Notes under the pieces: model-generated
Seen by the model: only the letters and a program-made list of their open reading frames with translations
What the model was told of the DNA's origin: nothing
Databases searched by the model: none
Assembly: GCA_937959285.1 (NCBI GenBank)
Contig: CALGAR010000145.1
Location: 1-7,809, forward strand
DNA from: an uncultured Bryobacterales bacterium
GTDB taxonomy: Bacteria; Acidobacteriota; Terriglobia; Bryobacterales; Bryobacteraceae
Length of the DNA stretch: 7,809 nucleotides
Direction of reading: 5' to 3'
Part shown: piece by piece, positions 1 through 6,966 of the stretch
Position numbering within the stretch: position 1 is the first letter of the stretch
How the letters are laid out: the number at the start of each line of letters is the position of its first letter
Program-made: the position numbers and the translations under genes

Positions 1-2334
1 GTCGGCTTCTTCCAGACGTATAACTATTACAACTTCTCCGAGCGCGTCGACTACAACGTGAACGACAACTGGAGAGTCTACGGCCGCATTGGCCGGTACC
101 ACACGAAGGATCTGCAGAACGATCCTACGCCCAACAAGTCCCAACTGTTCGTACCGACGGGCACGCTCCGGGAAGCAACGCAGATTTCGGGAGACGCCGT
201 CTGGACGGTAAACCCCACAACCGTAGTCAACTTCCACGGCGACTGGCACAAGGTTGTGGATGCCTACGTGTCGAAGCCGATGCCCAAGGGTGGATGGGCC
301 AACATCTGGCCGGGCAACGACTGGTACCAGGCGTTCCACGATGCCTCCCCTGGAGTTCCTCTCTACTTTCCGAATCTCGACATCGGCGGCAGCGCATTCG
401 GCGGCGGTGGTTTCTATTGGAACCAGGAACCGAAAGGCGAGGCGATCAACGCCAAGATTTCGCAGCAGCGCGGCTCGCACTACCTGAAAGCCGGCGTCGA
501 GTACCGCCGAAGCTACGGACTCAGCTTCGTGTCCAATACGTCGCGGTTCAACTTCCCGGCGAGCTTGACTGCGAACACTCCCGTGAACCCCAATACCCTC
601 GATACAGGAAGCGGGGTCGCGTCATTCCTGCTCGGTGCGATGGATCCCGGCGCCACGCAGATGATCGGCGGCCCGGCTCCCGATCCCCACATCAAGTACT
701 GGGGCATGTTCTTCCAGGATGACTGGAAACTCAACCGCAACATCACGCTCAACCTCGGACTCCGGAATGAGTACGAAACGGCCTTTTACGATCCTGCCCG
801 TAACTTCGCCCGAGGCGTAGACCTCTCCGCGCCGATCCCTGAAATGAACGCCGCTCCGCCTCAGATGCCTGCACAGGCGCTCGCCATTGTGGGCAGCAAC
901 TATTTCAAATGGAACGGCCTTTACCAGTGGACCGGCAACGGCAACCCGGGCGGCATGTGGGATCCGCAAAAATTCGCGCTTCAACCCCGTGCAGGCATCG
1001 CGATCCGGATCAGCGACAGAACGGCGTTCCGAGCCGGTTATGCACGCTACATCACGCCCATGGAGCTCGGTGTCATCACTCCGCCGATCAGCGGATTTGA
1101 GACCATCGGATTCCTGTCGCCGCCGTACTTCGGCGTCACTGGCTTCCAGAATCCGGCGCCGCTCATTGACGGCGTGCCGCAGGCGCGGTTCTCCGACCCG
1201 TTCCCCGCAAACAGCAACCCGCTGCTTCCGATCAACGGCAAGGCTGCGGGCACCAATGTCGGCCGCGGTCAGACCTCAGGTATGTTCTGGTATCCGACGG
1301 ACCTGAAACGACAGCGGAACGACCGGATCAACTTCAACATCCAGCATCAATTTCCTGGTGAAATCGTCGCCTCCGTTACCTGGTTCATGAACTTCGGCAA
1401 CCAGCACTACACGAAGGCGCTCAACGAGGTCGATCCGCGGCTTCGCGTCGAGTATCAGAATACGCTGAACCAGCCGGTCGACAATCCGTTTTACAACTAC
1501 TTGACGCCGGAGCTGATGCCCGGGCAGTTGAGGAACCAAAGGCAGGTTTCGCTCGGCTCGCTGCTCAGGCCGTACCCGCACTATGGCCCGCTCTATCAGA
1601 TCGGCACCCTTGGCGCGCGGGAGCGGTATCATTCGCTTGAACTGAAAGCGCAGAAGATGTACAGCAAGGGCTACAACTTCCTGTTTGCTTACGTGTACAT
1701 CCGTGAGAAACTGCAGATCAACACATTCAACGACCTTGATTACTTCTCCGGCACGCTTCGCTGGCAGGACAGCAACCAGCCGCGGCATCGCATTACGGCG
1801 GCTGGCACCTGGGATTTGCCGTTTGGGAAGGGACGTCCGTTCCTGAACGACGCACCGCGCGCGCTCGATGCTGCGATCGGCGGCTGGAAGCTTGCGGGCG
1901 TCTGGACGTTCTCGACGGGCGCCTTCATCCGCTTCGGCAACCTGATCGTGAACGGAAATCCATGTCTTGATAACCCGACCCCGCAACGCTGGTTCAACAC
2001 GGACGTGTTTTCGAGGCTGCCCGCGAACACGTACGTACTCCGCACGAACCCCTTGCAGTACGATTGCCTGACGGGTCCGAAGTTCTCACAGCTTGACGCG
2101 ACCTTGACCAAGGATTTCGCCGTCACTGAGGGAGTCCGTGTGGAGCTCAAGATGGCGGCCTACAACGCGACGAACAGACTGAACCGTGCGGGTCCAAACA
2201 CGGACATCAACAGCTCCCAGTTCGGTACCGCGCTGTTCCAGGGAACGCCGTCATCCAGCTTCGGCGCGCAGAACCAGGAGCTGGGCAACATCACCGGCAG
2301 GCAGGTGGAGCTAGGGCTCAAGATACGTTTTTGA
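1..2334 (+). CDS. TonB-dependent receptor, Oar-like (C-terminal part; 5' end outside window)
   Basis: The reading frame is open from base 1, so the gene starts left of the window; the GTG at 58 is internal. The 777 visible residues look like an outer-membrane beta-barrel: alternating aromatic and polar strands, no hydrophobic helices, and a C-terminal strand ending in KIRF, with the terminal Phe expected of a BamA-recognised signal. Phrases typical of large acidobacterial TonB-dependent/carboxypeptidase-regulatory-domain receptors are visible: FFQDDWKLNRNITLNLGLR (residues about 238-256 of the visible part), ASFLLGA (about 207-213), LPFGKGRPF, and RWFNTDVF near the end. The plug and any N-terminal regulatory domain would lie upstream. 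By family knowledge these proteins import, or help surface-assemble, a large ligand using TonB energy; the ligand cannot be read here. Only two cysteines occur (visible residues 655 and 689), in one presumed extracellular loop. A strong hairpin terminator follows. Family assignment is confident; substrate is unknown. Confidence 0.92.
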   Translation, partial: VGFFQTYNYYNFSERVDYNVNDNWRVYGRIGRYHTKDLQNDPTPNKSQLFVPTGTLREATQISGDAVWTVNPTTVVNFHGDWHKVVDAYVSKPMPKGGWANIWPGNDWYQAFHDASPGVPLYFPNLDIGGSAFGGGGFYWNQEPKGEAINAKISQQRGSHYLKAGVEYRRSYGLSFVSNTSRFNFPASLTANTPVNPNTLDTGSGVASFLLGAMDPGATQMIGGPAPDPHIKYWGMFFQDDWKLNRNITLNLGLRNEYETAFYDPARNFARGVDLSAPIPEMNAAPPQMPAQALAIVGSNYFKWNGLYQWTGNGNPGGMWDPQKFALQPRAGIAIRISDRTAFRAGYARYITPMELGVITPPISGFETIGFLSPPYFGVTGFQNPAPLIDGVPQARFSDPFPANSNPLLPINGKAAGTNVGRGQTSGMFWYPTDLKRQRNDRINFNIQHQFPGEIVASVTWFMNFGNQHYTKALNEVDPRLRVEYQNTLNQPVDNPFYNYLTPELMPGQLRNQRQVSLGSLLRPYPHYGPLYQIGTLGARERYHSLELKAQKMYSKGYNFLFAYVYIREKLQINTFNDLDYFSGTLRWQDSNQPRHRITAAGTWDLPFGKGRPFLNDAPRALDAAIGGWKLAGVWTFSTGAFIRFGNLIVNGNPCLDNPTPQRWFNTDVFSRLPANTYVLRTNPLQYDCLTGPKFSQLDATLTKDFAVTEGVRVELKMAAYNATNRLNRAGPNTDINSSQFGTALFQGTPSSSFGAQNQELGNITGRQVELGLKIRF

Positions 2335-2375
2335 GCCGGGCTGCCCTGTCGGCCATTACCCCTCAAACTGCTCCA

Positions 2376-2412
2376 CGGCGGGATCCAGCCCGGATCCCGC
2401 CGCTTCCGTTTT
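2376..2412 (+). terminator. Probable Rho-independent terminator after the TonB receptor gene
   Basis: A perfect 11-bp GC-rich stem (arms 2376-2386 and 2392-2402, each with a GGATCC core) encloses a 5-nt loop AGCCC. It is followed by CTTCCGTTTT, a T-rich though interrupted tail ending at 2412. It begins 42 nt after the receptor stop codon. Position and shape fit an intrinsic terminator, but the T-tract is not directly adjacent to the stem, so partial read-through is plausible. The next gene starts at 2425, so the element could instead act as an attenuator or mRNA-stabilising hairpin within a longer transcript. Confidence 0.75.
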
Positions 2413-2424
2413 ATCCTCATCCTT

Positions 2425-4191
2425 ATGGCTTCCTTCACACGGCGCGCGGTATTCGCCTTGCTCGGGTCTCCTCTGCTTGCACAGCAAATCATCTCGCAAG
2501 GCAGCGGAATGGCCTCGAGGAGCGTAAAGCCAGCACGCCGCGCAGCCCCGTCCGGACTTCCTTTTCACTCACGCTTCACGGACGTAGCCATCAAGGCCGG
2601 GTTGAAGCACCCTGTGATCGCCGGCCACTCCGATCGCTGCGACTACATCATCGAAGCGATGAGCTGCGGCGTAGCGTTTTTTGACTTCGATAACGACGGC
2701 TGGCTGGATATCCTTGTGCTCTCCGGATCGCGTTTCGGCGATCCGCCCGCCACGGCATCGAACCGCCTCTACAAAAACAATCGCGATGGCACGTTCACGG
2801 ACGTAACGGAAAAGGCCGGGCTCTTCCGCACCGGCTACGCGTACGGCGTCACCATCGGCGACTACAACAACGACGGGTTCGAGGATCTGTTTATCACCTA
2901 CTACGGCCAGAACGTCCTCTATCGCAACAACGGCGACGGCACCTTTACGGACGTCACAAAGGAAGCGAAGCTCTGGTCTGACACACCACGCTTTGGATCC
3001 GGCTGTACGTTCGTCGATTACGACCGCGACGGCAACCTCGATCTCTTCGTAGCCAACTACCTCGTGTTCGACTATGCCGCCGTTCCGCGCGCTGGCAGCA
3101 GCGGAAGCTGCAACTACAAGGGCATTCTGGTCAATTGCGGTCCCCGGGGCCTGCCCTATGGATGCCACTCGCTCTACCGCAACAATGGCGACGGCACCTT
3201 TACCGATGTGACGGAAGCTTCACGTATCGGCAAGGTGGAAGGCGGCTTCGGGCTGACAGCGGTCGCGGCGGATTTCGACAACGACGGCTGGCCCGACATC
3301 TATGTGGCCTGCGACTCTACGCCGAGCCTGCTGTTTCGCAACAACCACGACGGCACGTTTACAGAAGAGGCGCTCGAACGCGGCGCGGCGCTAAGCGAGG
3401 ACGGAATGGAACAGGCGGGCATGGGGCTTGCAGTCGCCGATTTCCAGCTTGACGGCAGCCTTGGAATCCTCAAGACGCACTTCGAGGACGACACGGTCGC
3501 GCTCTACTTGAGCAATGGCAAGGGCAGTTTCCGCGAAATGGCCATGCGGTCGGGGCTCGGTGTCGAGACGCGTTACGTGAGCTGGGGCGTGGGAGCCGCC
3601 GACTTCGACAACGACGGCGCGCCTGACGTCTTTTGGGTCACGGGCCACATCTACCCGGAAGTGGATAAGAAGCTGCCTCGCTCGCTATATAAGGCGCCGC
3701 GAGTGCTCTTTCGCAACCTCGGCCAAGGTAAGTTTGAGCAGTTGATTGGGGTCGCCGGGCCCGATCTGGAAGTCCCGCATTGCAGCCGCGGCTGCGCTTT
3801 CGGGGACTTCGATAACGACGGAGACGTAGACATCGTCGTTGTCAATCAAAACGAGCCGCCCTCCCTTCTGCGAAACGACGTCACGAGCGGCCATCACTGG
3901 ATTAAGGTAAAACTTACGGGTGTCAAATCGAACCGGAGCGCGATCGGTGCGCGTGTCACAGCGCGTTATGGAGACCGGATTCAGGCTCAGGAAGTGATGG
4001 CCCAGTCGTCCTATCTTTCCGTGAATGACCGTCGCTTGCACTTCGGTTTGGGTGCGTCGACTTCCGTCGATATCGAGGTGCGCTGGCCAGCTGGAACGGT
4101 TGAGAAGTTCACCAATGTCGGCGTGGACCGCCTGATTCATATCAAAGAAGGCGCGGGCATTATCGAACAGCAAACGTGGCGGAGGTCATGA
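2425..4191 (+). CDS. CRTAC1-like FG-GAP/VCBS repeat protein with ASPIC/UnbV domain
   Basis: This is a 588-residue exported protein. The N-terminus has a twin-arginine-like TRRAVF (residues 5-10), a short hydrophobic stretch and a likely cleavage near PLLA-QQ (about 19/20). Seven FG-GAP/VCBS calcium-loop motifs of DxDxDGxxD type start at about residues 87, 146, 198, 283, 339, 393 and 461, consistent with a seven-bladed beta-propeller. Most are preceded by RNNGDGTFTDVT-like strands. The fifth loop is degenerate (Q341 and G347 replace expected acidic residues). Between loops 3 and 4 is an insertion with Cys229, Cys238 and Cys247 around NCGPRGLP, as in CRTAC1 relatives. Residues about 490-576 form the ASPIC/UnbV domain (RWPAGTVEKF, then IHIKEG). 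Family members are extracellular or envelope proteins with poorly defined roles, probably adhesion or ligand binding. The ATG at 2425 preserves the signal peptide but lacks a Shine-Dalgarno; the in-frame ATG at 2509 would remove the signal. It is probably cotranscribed with the TPR gene 4 nt downstream. Confidence 0.93.
   Translation: MASFTRRAVFALLGSPLLAQQIISQGSGMASRSVKPARRAAPSGLPFHSRFTDVAIKAGLKHPVIAGHSDRCDYIIEAMSCGVAFFDFDNDGWLDILVLSGSRFGDPPATASNRLYKNNRDGTFTDVTEKAGLFRTGYAYGVTIGDYNNDGFEDLFITYYGQNVLYRNNGDGTFTDVTKEAKLWSDTPRFGSGCTFVDYDRDGNLDLFVANYLVFDYAAVPRAGSSGSCNYKGILVNCGPRGLPYGCHSLYRNNGDGTFTDVTEASRIGKVEGGFGLTAVAADFDNDGWPDIYVACDSTPSLLFRNNHDGTFTEEALERGAALSEDGMEQAGMGLAVADFQLDGSLGILKTHFEDDTVALYLSNGKGSFREMAMRSGLGVETRYVSWGVGAADFDNDGAPDVFWVTGHIYPEVDKKLPRSLYKAPRVLFRNLGQGKFEQLIGVAGPDLEVPHCSRGCAFGDFDNDGDVDIVVVNQNEPPSLLRNDVTSGHHWIKVKLTGVKSNRSAIGARVTARYGDRIQAQEVMAQSSYLSVNDRRLHFGLGASTSVDIEVRWPAGTVEKFTNVGVDRLIHIKEGAGIIEQQTWRRS
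2767..3212 (+). repeat. Internal direct repeats encoding (L)YRNNGDGTFTDVT blade segments
   Basis: A 41-nt unit at 2917-2957 recurs at 3172-3212 with 5 mismatches by eye; both copies encode the identical peptide LYRNNGDGTFTDVT. A more diverged copy lies at 2767-2807 (LYKNNRDGTFTDVT). Spacing is 150 nt and then 255 nt, exactly 50 and 85 codons, so the copies mark equivalent positions in propeller blades. They reflect blade duplication in the protein and are not a mobile or regulatory repeat. Confidence 0.8.
4181..4186 (+). promoter_or_regulatory. Shine-Dalgarno for the TTG-started TPR gene
   Basis: GGAGGT lies inside the last codons of the FG-GAP/ASPIC gene and 9 nt before the TTG at 4196. This spacing supports the TTG start. 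The closer ATG at 4188 is only 1 nt from the motif and opens a frame that stops after three codons, so it is not a credible start for a protein. Confidence 0.7.
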
Positions 4192-4195
4192 CCGC

Positions 4196-5386
4196 TTGAG
4201 AACGGCAGGGGCAAGCGCGCTGCTCGCAGCACTTCTGATGGGTCTTTTGTGCGCGCAAAAGCCCGCGGTGGAACAGGCATGGGACCTGCTGGCTCAGGAT
4301 AAACGATCGGAAGCCGTTGCCTTACTCCGCGCCGAGATCGGCAAACATCCGGCCAATGCGGAGGCGCGTCTGCTGCTCGGGAGCATCCTGGCGGAAGCCG
4401 GAGAGACAGCGGAGGCGATCGCGCATCTGCGCGAGGGAGTGCGTTTGCAGCCAAAGGCCGCCATGGCGCACAACGCCCTTGGCGAGGCCCTCACCGATGC
4501 AGGCGATATCGCCGGAGCACGGGACTCATTCCGCAAAGCGGTCGAACTCGACCCGCAGTTTGCACAGGCACGGGAGAATCTGGGTCTGGCGCTGCTGCAG
4601 CTGGGAGATCTTGCCGGAGCCGCAGAGCAGCTCGATCGCGCCATTCGCCTGTTCGGTGATAAGGAAGATGCGGCCTACGCGCGGTACCTGCGAGCGAGAG
4701 TGCACACAGAGTCCGGCGAGCTAGAGAAAGCGGAGACACAACTGCGGCGCGCGGTGACGCTTCGGCCGGCTTTTCCGGAGGCGTGGTCGGACCTGGGACA
4801 GGTTCGGGAAAATCTGGGCGACGATAAAGGAGCGCTTGCCGCACTGCAGCGCGCCGTGCAGCTCAATCCGGATGGCGCAGTCGCACAAACGCGGCTCGGA
4901 TCCCTGTACCTGCAGCTTGGCAAGCCTCAGGAGGCCGTGACGCATCTGGAGCGCGCGGTGCGGCTGAGTCCTGACAATCAGACGGCACTGAACAGTTTGC
5001 AGCTCGCTTTGCGCGAGATCGGCGAGACGGAAAAGGCGGATCGCGTGAAGGCTCAGCTCGCCGAAATCTTTCGCAAGCGCGACCGGGCCAGCCAGACGGC
5101 CTTGGCGGCCGTGCGGTTGAATAATGAAGGCGCGGAGCTGGAAAAGAAAGGTAACCTCGCCGCAGCGGTTGAAAAGTACCGCGCAGCCTTGGAACTGAAT
5201 CCGGAGCACGCCGGAATCCGGGTCAATTACGCGGTCGCATTGCTCCGCCTCGGGCAATGGGAGCGCGGCTTGGAGGAGCTGCGAACTGCCGTCCGCCAGG
5301 AACCGTCAAACGAGACATTCCGCAAGGCTCTCGAAGACGCGCTTGCCCAAGCCCCGGCGTCAGTGCGAAGGCCAAACCTTCGGTAG
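4196..5386 (+). CDS. Exported tetratricopeptide repeat (TPR) protein
   Basis: The 396-residue product begins with a Sec-type signal peptide: MRTAG, a hydrophobic core ALLAALLMGLL, and probable cleavage after CA at about residue 20. The mature part is almost entirely TPR helices. About ten 34-residue units can be laid out, near 22-54, 55-88, 89-122, 123-156, 160-193, 194-227, 228-261, 262-295 (weak), 304-337 and 338-371. Most carry the family signature of a small residue at position 8, G/A at 20 and P at 32, for example in AVELDP, AVQLNP, AVRLSP and ALELNP. There is no catalytic domain, so the role is presumably protein-protein or ligand scaffolding in the periplasm or at the outer membrane. 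The start is TTG, chosen because of GGAGGT 9 nt upstream and the intact signal peptide. The gene begins 4 nt after the ASPIC/UnbV stop, implying one transcript and probable translational coupling. TPR identity is secure; partner and function are unknown. The only Cys (19) is not in a good lipobox. Confidence 0.9.
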   Translation: MRTAGASALLAALLMGLLCAQKPAVEQAWDLLAQDKRSEAVALLRAEIGKHPANAEARLLLGSILAEAGETAEAIAHLREGVRLQPKAAMAHNALGEALTDAGDIAGARDSFRKAVELDPQFAQARENLGLALLQLGDLAGAAEQLDRAIRLFGDKEDAAYARYLRARVHTESGELEKAETQLRRAVTLRPAFPEAWSDLGQVRENLGDDKGALAALQRAVQLNPDGAVAQTRLGSLYLQLGKPQEAVTHLERAVRLSPDNQTALNSLQLALREIGETEKADRVKAQLAEIFRKRDRASQTALAAVRLNNEGAELEKKGNLAAAVEKYRAALELNPEHAGIRVNYAVALLRLGQWERGLEELRTAVRQEPSNETFRKALEDALAQAPASVRRPNLR

Positions 5387-5428
5387 CTGCCGGGCACAAG
5401 AGGTCGGATCTTGTCAGGCGGCCCAGTT

Positions 5429-5448
5429 AAGAAGCGCAGGCGATTCTT
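5429..5448. terminator. Possible bidirectional hairpin between convergent genes
   Basis: The 62-nt gap between the two convergent stop codons contains AAGAA(G)CG-CAGG-CG(A)TTCTT. This is 5 bp, one G-A mismatch, then 2 bp around a 4-nt loop, and it abuts the TAG of the oxidoreductase gene. A second weak 6-bp hairpin lies at 5396-5414 (ACAAGA/TCTTGT). Neither has a good T-tract, so termination in either direction is only a positional guess. Confidence 0.3.
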
Positions 5449-6954
5449 CTATCCGCGCGGCCAGTTTCCGCGATATTCCGGGTCAACGTACTGGTTCGCG
5501 GAAGCCACGCTCGTCACTTTCATCGCGTTGGTATCCCATTCCAGCCGCTGTCCGGGCATCCTTTGCGCAATGCAGCCGAGCAGAAATGCCTCTGTCGATG
5601 CAGCGAGTGCGGGAAAGCTTGCCGCCGGTTCCTTACCTCCCTTGCATGCTTCGAGCCATTGGGTGATGGCCCCGTCGGGACCGGCTTCCTGACGCCTCCT
5701 CGGCGGGGCAACGAACCGGTCTGATGCAGGCACCAGGCGCGGGCTGTCTCCGTTGAAGCCCGCGAGCAGCATGCCCTTGTCGCCGACATACAGAATGCCC
5801 TCGCCTCGGTGAGCAAAGAACCGCTGATCGTCCGCCGATAGCCCTTCCGGCCGGGGCGGCCGCAGCCCCCCGTCGTACCACGTAAGCTTCAGCGCCGGGC
5901 GGTCGCCCTTTGCAGGGAATGTCATGTGAACCATGGAAGCCTTTGGATAGGTCTCCGGGAAAGCCTCGCTTGTGCTCGACTCGACAACGGTTGGCGGCGT
6001 GAGATCGAGGATTCGGAACAGCCCTGCAAAGCTGTAGCAGCCCATGTCGCCGAAGGAGCCACAGCCGAAGTCGTACCAGCCTCGCCAGACAAACGGCAGA
6101 TAGGTTTTATGGAAAGGACGGAACGGAGCCGGTCCGAGCCAGAGGTCCCAATCCAGTCCCTCAGGGACAGGCATCGAATCCTTCGGGCGCTCGACACCCT
6201 GCGGCCAGAAGGGCCGGCTTGACCAGTTGTGTACCTCGCGCACTTTGCCGATGGCGCCTCCCCGGAGCCATTCGATGATGCGCTTTGTGGCCTCGCTGGT
6301 CGGATTGTTCACCGTGACTGAAGTGGCAACCTTCATTTCCCGGGCCACCGCTGCCATCCGGCGCGCCTCGCCGACGGAATGCGCCATCGGTTTCTGCCCG
6401 AGCACATGCTTTCGCTTGCGCATGGCCGCAATCGCAATCGGAGCGTGCCAGTGATCGGGTGTCGCCACATACACGGCGTCCACACCCTTTTCCTTTTCGA
6501 GCAGCTCGCGAAAGTCTGCGTACGCCTGGCATCCCTTGTAGTTGCCGCTCCGGCGAGAACGGCCGTAGTAGGCATTGACCAGCCGCTGCGCCGGTTCGCG
6601 TCCTCCCATGCCGAGGCTGGTTTTGAATTCGTGCGTCAACCACACCTCGCCCGGCGACGCGAGATCCTCCGCCCAATTCTCATAGCCGCGCCCGAGCAGC
6701 CGGCGTGCCGCGGTCAGCATTGCATTGCGGCCGTACTCGGCGTAGTCCTTGCTGCCGCGATTCACATCGCATACCGCCACCACTTGAACGTCCGGCCGGG
6801 TGAGCAACTCCATCATTACCGCCATGCCCTGCCGCCCCATGCCGATGCACGCCAGGTTGATCTTGTCGCTCGGCGCCACCTGTCCGGCTCCGAGCACGTG
6901 TCTCGGGACGATAGTAAACGCCGCTGCAGCCCCGGTGAATTCTCTTCGCGTCAT
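5449..6954 (-). CDS. Tat-exported Gfo/Idh/MocA family oxidoreductase
   Basis: A 501-residue NAD(P)-dependent sugar oxidoreductase-like protein. A twin-arginine signal (TRREFTG, residues 2-8, then AAAAF and a VLG end near 22) predicts folded export to the periplasm. The Rossmann fold shows GMGRQG (38-43) and the acidic end of strand 2, CDVN (D63). TPDHWH (165-170) and QKPMAH (187-192, the family E/QKP with Lys188) follow. An insertion at about 88-150 (GREPAQRLVNAYY, then YADFRELLEKEKGVDAV) is typical of the large exported subfamily. The C-terminal alpha/beta domain contains GDMGCYSFAG (302-311), where relatives usually have a His and an Asp after GC; here these are Tyr307 and Ala311. The end (LEWDTNAMKV, YRGNW) also matches the subfamily. 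Substrate is unknown; by family it would be a sugar, inositol or glycoside. The ATG at 6954 is fixed by AAAGGAGG 4 nt upstream. It follows the TIM-barrel gene by 10 nt, clearly one operon. Confidence 0.93.
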   Translation of the reverse strand: MTRREFTGAAAAFTIVPRHVLGAGQVAPSDKINLACIGMGRQGMAVMMELLTRPDVQVVAVCDVNRGSKDYAEYGRNAMLTAARRLLGRGYENWAEDLASPGEVWLTHEFKTSLGMGGREPAQRLVNAYYGRSRRSGNYKGCQAYADFRELLEKEKGVDAVYVATPDHWHAPIAIAAMRKRKHVLGQKPMAHSVGEARRMAAVAREMKVATSVTVNNPTSEATKRIIEWLRGGAIGKVREVHNWSSRPFWPQGVERPKDSMPVPEGLDWDLWLGPAPFRPFHKTYLPFVWRGWYDFGCGSFGDMGCYSFAGLFRILDLTPPTVVESSTSEAFPETYPKASMVHMTFPAKGDRPALKLTWYDGGLRPPRPEGLSADDQRFFAHRGEGILYVGDKGMLLAGFNGDSPRLVPASDRFVAPPRRRQEAGPDGAITQWLEACKGGKEPAASFPALAASTEAFLLGCIAQRMPGQRLEWDTNAMKVTSVASANQYVDPEYRGNWPRG

Positions 6955-6958
6955 CTCG

Positions 6959-6966
6959 CCTCCTTT
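6959..6966 (-). promoter_or_regulatory. Shine-Dalgarno of the oxidoreductase gene, overlapping the upstream stop codon
   Basis: On the minus strand the sequence reads TAAAGGAGGCGAGATG. The perfect AAAGGAGG is 4 nt from the ATG, and the TAA stop of the TIM-barrel gene (6965-6967) shares its first bases. Ribosomes terminating on the first gene would sit on this site, which suggests translational coupling. Confidence 0.85.

Noticed and set aside
58..60. GTG as the start of the receptor gene
   Set aside because: The same frame is open from base 1 with barrel-like sequence (TYNYYNFSERVDYNV), and no plug domain is present, so the true start lies outside the window.
1276..1986. A 236-codon open frame on the - strand inside the receptor gene
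   Set aside because: It has no recognisable domain, an Arg/Val-rich composition and full overlap with a confident coding region, so it is a shadow frame.
2332..2424. Possible receptor/propeller fusion by read-through, since both genes are in the same frame with no further stop between them
   Set aside because: A 30-codon stop-free stretch is unremarkable in GC-rich DNA. The receptor ends in a proper barrel terminus, the next protein has its own signal peptide, and a hairpin separates them.
4241..4258. Lipobox-like GLLC in the TPR protein signal peptide
   Set aside because: The residue before Cys19 is Leu rather than Gly, Ala or Ser, so ordinary signal peptidase I cleavage after CA is more likely.
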